From positions 2,914,001-2,978,000 of the forward strand of contig NZ_CP007151.1 in NCBI RefSeq assembly GCF_000830985.1: DNA of 64,000 nucleotides. The letters run 5' to 3'. Shown in pieces: positions 61,650 to 64,000 of this stretch (position 1 is its first letter; every line of letters starts with the position of its first letter). Both the position numbers and the translations under genes were made by a program. Under the pieces are notes generated by a model. That model saw nothing but the letters and a program-made list of their open reading frames with translations, searched no databases and had not been told where the DNA came from. The stretch is from Marinobacter similis. Its GTDB lineage: Bacteria > Pseudomonadota > Gammaproteobacteria > Pseudomonadales > Oleiphilaceae.

Positions 61650-63480
61650 ATGAAACCCTGCGTCTCCCCACTGTCTTTCTCGACCGGCATGGCCGCTGCG
61701 CTGCTGATCACCGGCTGTGCGACCGACAACTCGCAGCGACCCCACTCCGCTGCCATGGCAGGCCCGCCAGGCGCAGTCCCGACTGACATGTTCTGCGAGG
61801 CCAGCACCAGCGAGATCAGTATCCCGGTCGGCAACACCTTTGCCGAAGGCGAGCAGGTTCGCGACTTTTACAGCGGCCGTATGGCCAGGGTCCAGGATGG
61901 TCAGGTCACCCTGAAGCCGGCAGATGGTGCTGAAGGCCTGGTCTTGCTGGAGCCGGCAGAAGATAGCATTGGCCAGTTCAAATGGGCAGGTGCCACGGTC
62001 TATTTCGCGGTAACAGACCGTTTCGCCAATGGCCGCACGGACAACGATCTGAATTACGGCCGCCAGCGCGACGGCAAAGACGAAATTGGCACCTTCCACG
62101 GCGGCGATTTCGCCGGTCTGACCCAGAAACTGGACTACCTCAGTCAGCTAGGGGTGAATGCCGTGTGGATCACCCCGCCCTTCGAGCAGGTGCACGGCTG
62201 GGTAGGCGGCGGCGACCGGGGCGATTTTCGCCACTATGGCTACCACGGTTACTACGCCCTCGATTTCACCGTGCCCGACGCCAACTTCGGCACCCGAAGA
62301 ATTTCGCACGCTGGTCAACGAGGCCCACAAGCGGGACATCCGCGTGGTCGTGGACGTGGTGATGAACCACCCCGGCTACAGCACCCTGCAGGACATGCAA
62401 ACGTTCGGTTTCGGCTCACTGTATGACGGCTTCGAGAAGCATTTGCCCGACCAATGGGGCCAATGGCAGCCTGAGTCCTGGGAGAACAACCACGCCTACC
62501 ATGCCTTCATCGATTACGACCACAGCGATTGGCGCCACTGGTGGGGTAAGGACTGGGTCAGAGCCGGTATCGCCGACTATGACACCCCGCCGAACGCCTC
62601 GATTGACGCCCAGCGCGGCTCCCTCGCGTTCCTGCCCGATTTCAAAACCGAATCCGACCAGACCGTGGACCTGCCGTTATTCCTCCAAAACAAATCGTCA
62701 TCCCGGGCTGAAGCCCTGACTGACGCTACCGTGCGTGACTACCTCGTTTCCTGGCTGACCAGCTGGGTTCGGGACTTTGGCGTAGACGGGTTCCGGGTCG
62801 ACACGGCCAAGCATGTTGAACCTGAAGCCTGGAACGAACTCAAGCAACAGGCCCAGCAGGCGCTGAACGATTACCGTGCGCAAAACCCGGATGCCGCCCT
62901 GCCCGCCGAGGAGTTCTGGATGGTGGCCGAAGTGTTTCCGCATTCAGTTCGCCGCAGCGGCTACTTTGACGCTGGCTTCGATGCCGTGATTAACTTCGAC
63001 CTGCAAGAAGAGGCCAGTGCCGGCGCCAAGTGCCTGCCCGCCATGGAAGCGGTCTATCAGGACTACGCCAGCAGAATGCATGGCGAGACTCCATTCAACG
63101 TGATGAGCTACATCTCATCCCACGATACCAACTTGTTCAGCCGCATTGCAGGCGATGATCCGGTATTGCAGAAACGGGCTGCCGCGGCTCTGTTGCTGAC
63201 GCCCGGCGCGGTACAGATTTTCTACGGCGACGAGACCGGACGCCCTTTCGGAGCAACGGGCTCGGACCCGCACCAGGGTACCCGGTCGGACATGAACTGG
63301 GCCGACCTTGAGCAGCCAGAGACAGCAAACATCCTGGGTCACTGGCAGGCCCTGGGACAATTCAGGGACCGCCACCCTGCCGTTGGCGCCGGTGCTCACA
63401 AGCTGATTAGCCAGCAACCCTACACCTTCTCAAGAACTCACGGGCACGACCGAATTATCGTCGCCTTCGCAAGGAAATAG
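61650..63480 (+). CDS. Lipoprotein alpha-amylase (GH13, MalS-like; one apparent frameshift)
   Basis: This secreted GH13 enzyme would cut maltodextrins or starch outside the cytoplasm to feed the importer. The N-terminus is a lipoprotein signal with lipobox ITGC (C23), so it is probably membrane-anchored. The four GH13 regions are present: DVVMNH, DGFRVDTAKH (nucleophile Asp), MVAEVF (acid/base Glu) and SSHDT. The frame changes near 62297 (NFGT|EEFRTLVNEAH); this needs two missing C or one extra base, unlike most other breaks. The restored length is about 610 residues. GGAG lies eight bases before the ATG. Confidence 0.9.
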
Positions 63481-63485
63481 CACTG

Positions 63486-64000
63486 ATGACAGACTCAACC
63501 GATTACCTGGCCCATACGCCACTGATCCTCGGCATGATGCGGCTGCATGATCACACCGAGCTGACCAACCCCGCTAACCTGGCCAACTGGATCAACGCGC
63601 GGCTGGACCAGGGCCTGAACGTGTTCGACCACGCTGACATTTATGGCGATACCGAGTGTGAGCGGATTTTCGGCGAGGCACTGGCCGCCGATCCGAGCCT
63701 GCGCCAGAAAGTGCGGATCATCACCAAGACCGGGATCGTTCATGGGCATCAGGACGAAAGTCGCTGGAAGACCAAGCACTATCGCGCAGAGGCTGGCTAC
63801 ATTGCCAACGCCATCGATCGCGCCCTGACGCGTCTGCAGGTGGAGCAAATCGATACTTTCCTGATTCACCGGCCGGATCCGCTGATGCAGGCAGATTCCG
63901 CCATGGCGGCGCTGGAAAGAGCGGTCGAGGCGGGCAAAATCCGGCAAATCGGTGTGTCCAACTTCCTGCCGGAGCAATGGCGCTGGCTCCAGCACAACTG
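63486..64000 (+). CDS. Aldo/keto reductase (5' part; continues past window)
   Basis: The first 171 residues of an aldo/keto reductase are visible, similar in pattern to YdhF-type oxidoreductases. The catalytic tetrad is present: Asp and Tyr in FDHADIYGDTE, Lys in IITKTGI and His in FLIHRPDP. The GVSNF motif appears near residue 160. AAGGAA sits nine bases before the ATG, which is five bases after the amylase stop, so the two are probably co-transcribed. The substrate is unknown; a role in sugar metabolism is only suggested by the neighbours. Confidence 0.9.
   Translation, partial: MTDSTDYLAHTPLILGMMRLHDHTELTNPANLANWINARLDQGLNVFDHADIYGDTECERIFGEALAADPSLRQKVRIITKTGIVHGHQDESRWKTKHYRAEAGYIANAIDRALTRLQVEQIDTFLIHRPDPLMQADSAMAALERAVEAGKIRQIGVSNFLPEQWRWLQHN

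Overview
The window is about 64 kb of a moderately GC-rich chromosome from a marine gammaproteobacterium. The best match is Marinobacter or a close relative. This rests on a wax-ester-synthase-like acyltransferase, a Pseudomonas-like order of housekeeping genes (nrdR-ribD-ribB-ribH-nusB-thiL-pgpA; murJ-ribF-ileS-lspA-fkpB-ispH-minor pilins; ilvBHC-pssA-msrPQ) and a PilSR/PilY1 type IV pilus set. No rRNA, tRNA or CRISPR array is visible.

Layout. 1-4.3 kb: radA (partial) and ettA on the minus strand, diverging from glyA. 4.3-9.6 kb: an nrdR/riboflavin/nusB/thiL/pgpA operon whose RibBA-like protein lacks the GTP cyclohydrolase zinc cysteines, and which has no riboflavin synthase gene. 9.6-14.5 kb: small accessory genes, a wax ester synthase, and a LysR regulator divergent from a glutathionyl-hydroquinone reductase. 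14.5-19.2 kb: ispB, rplU-rpmA-obgE-proB and rpsT. 19.5-27.0 kb: murJ, ribF, ileS, lspA, fkpB, ispH. 27.2-33.8 kb: a minor pilin/PilY1 operon, followed on the minus strand by a lone FimT-like pilin and pilR-pilS. 37.6-44.7 kb: nadE, bamD, rluD-pgeF and clpB (with a good heat-shock promoter). 45.8-51.8 kb: ilvBHC, pssA, msrPQ. 51.8-57.5 kb is the accessory part. It holds an orphan rRNA-type promoter abutting a truncated cupredoxin gene, a two-component system with a striking operator array, and a 3.1-kb element with a minimal tyrosine recombinase and metal-associated membrane genes, bounded by 19-bp direct repeats. 57.6-64 kb: a maltose/maltodextrin block (malE-malF-malG, divergent lipoprotein alpha-amylase, aldo/keto reductase).

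A property of the data cuts across everything: at least 19 genes, many of them essential, carry one or more frameshifts. Nearly all of them read as one base missing from a short G or C run. I count about 28 such sites. Restoring one base (two bases at two sites) gives proteins of normal length and sequence, so I read them as consensus errors rather than pseudogenes and annotate each gene over its full reconstructed span. The one gene I call truly truncated is the cupredoxin at 51896-52111.
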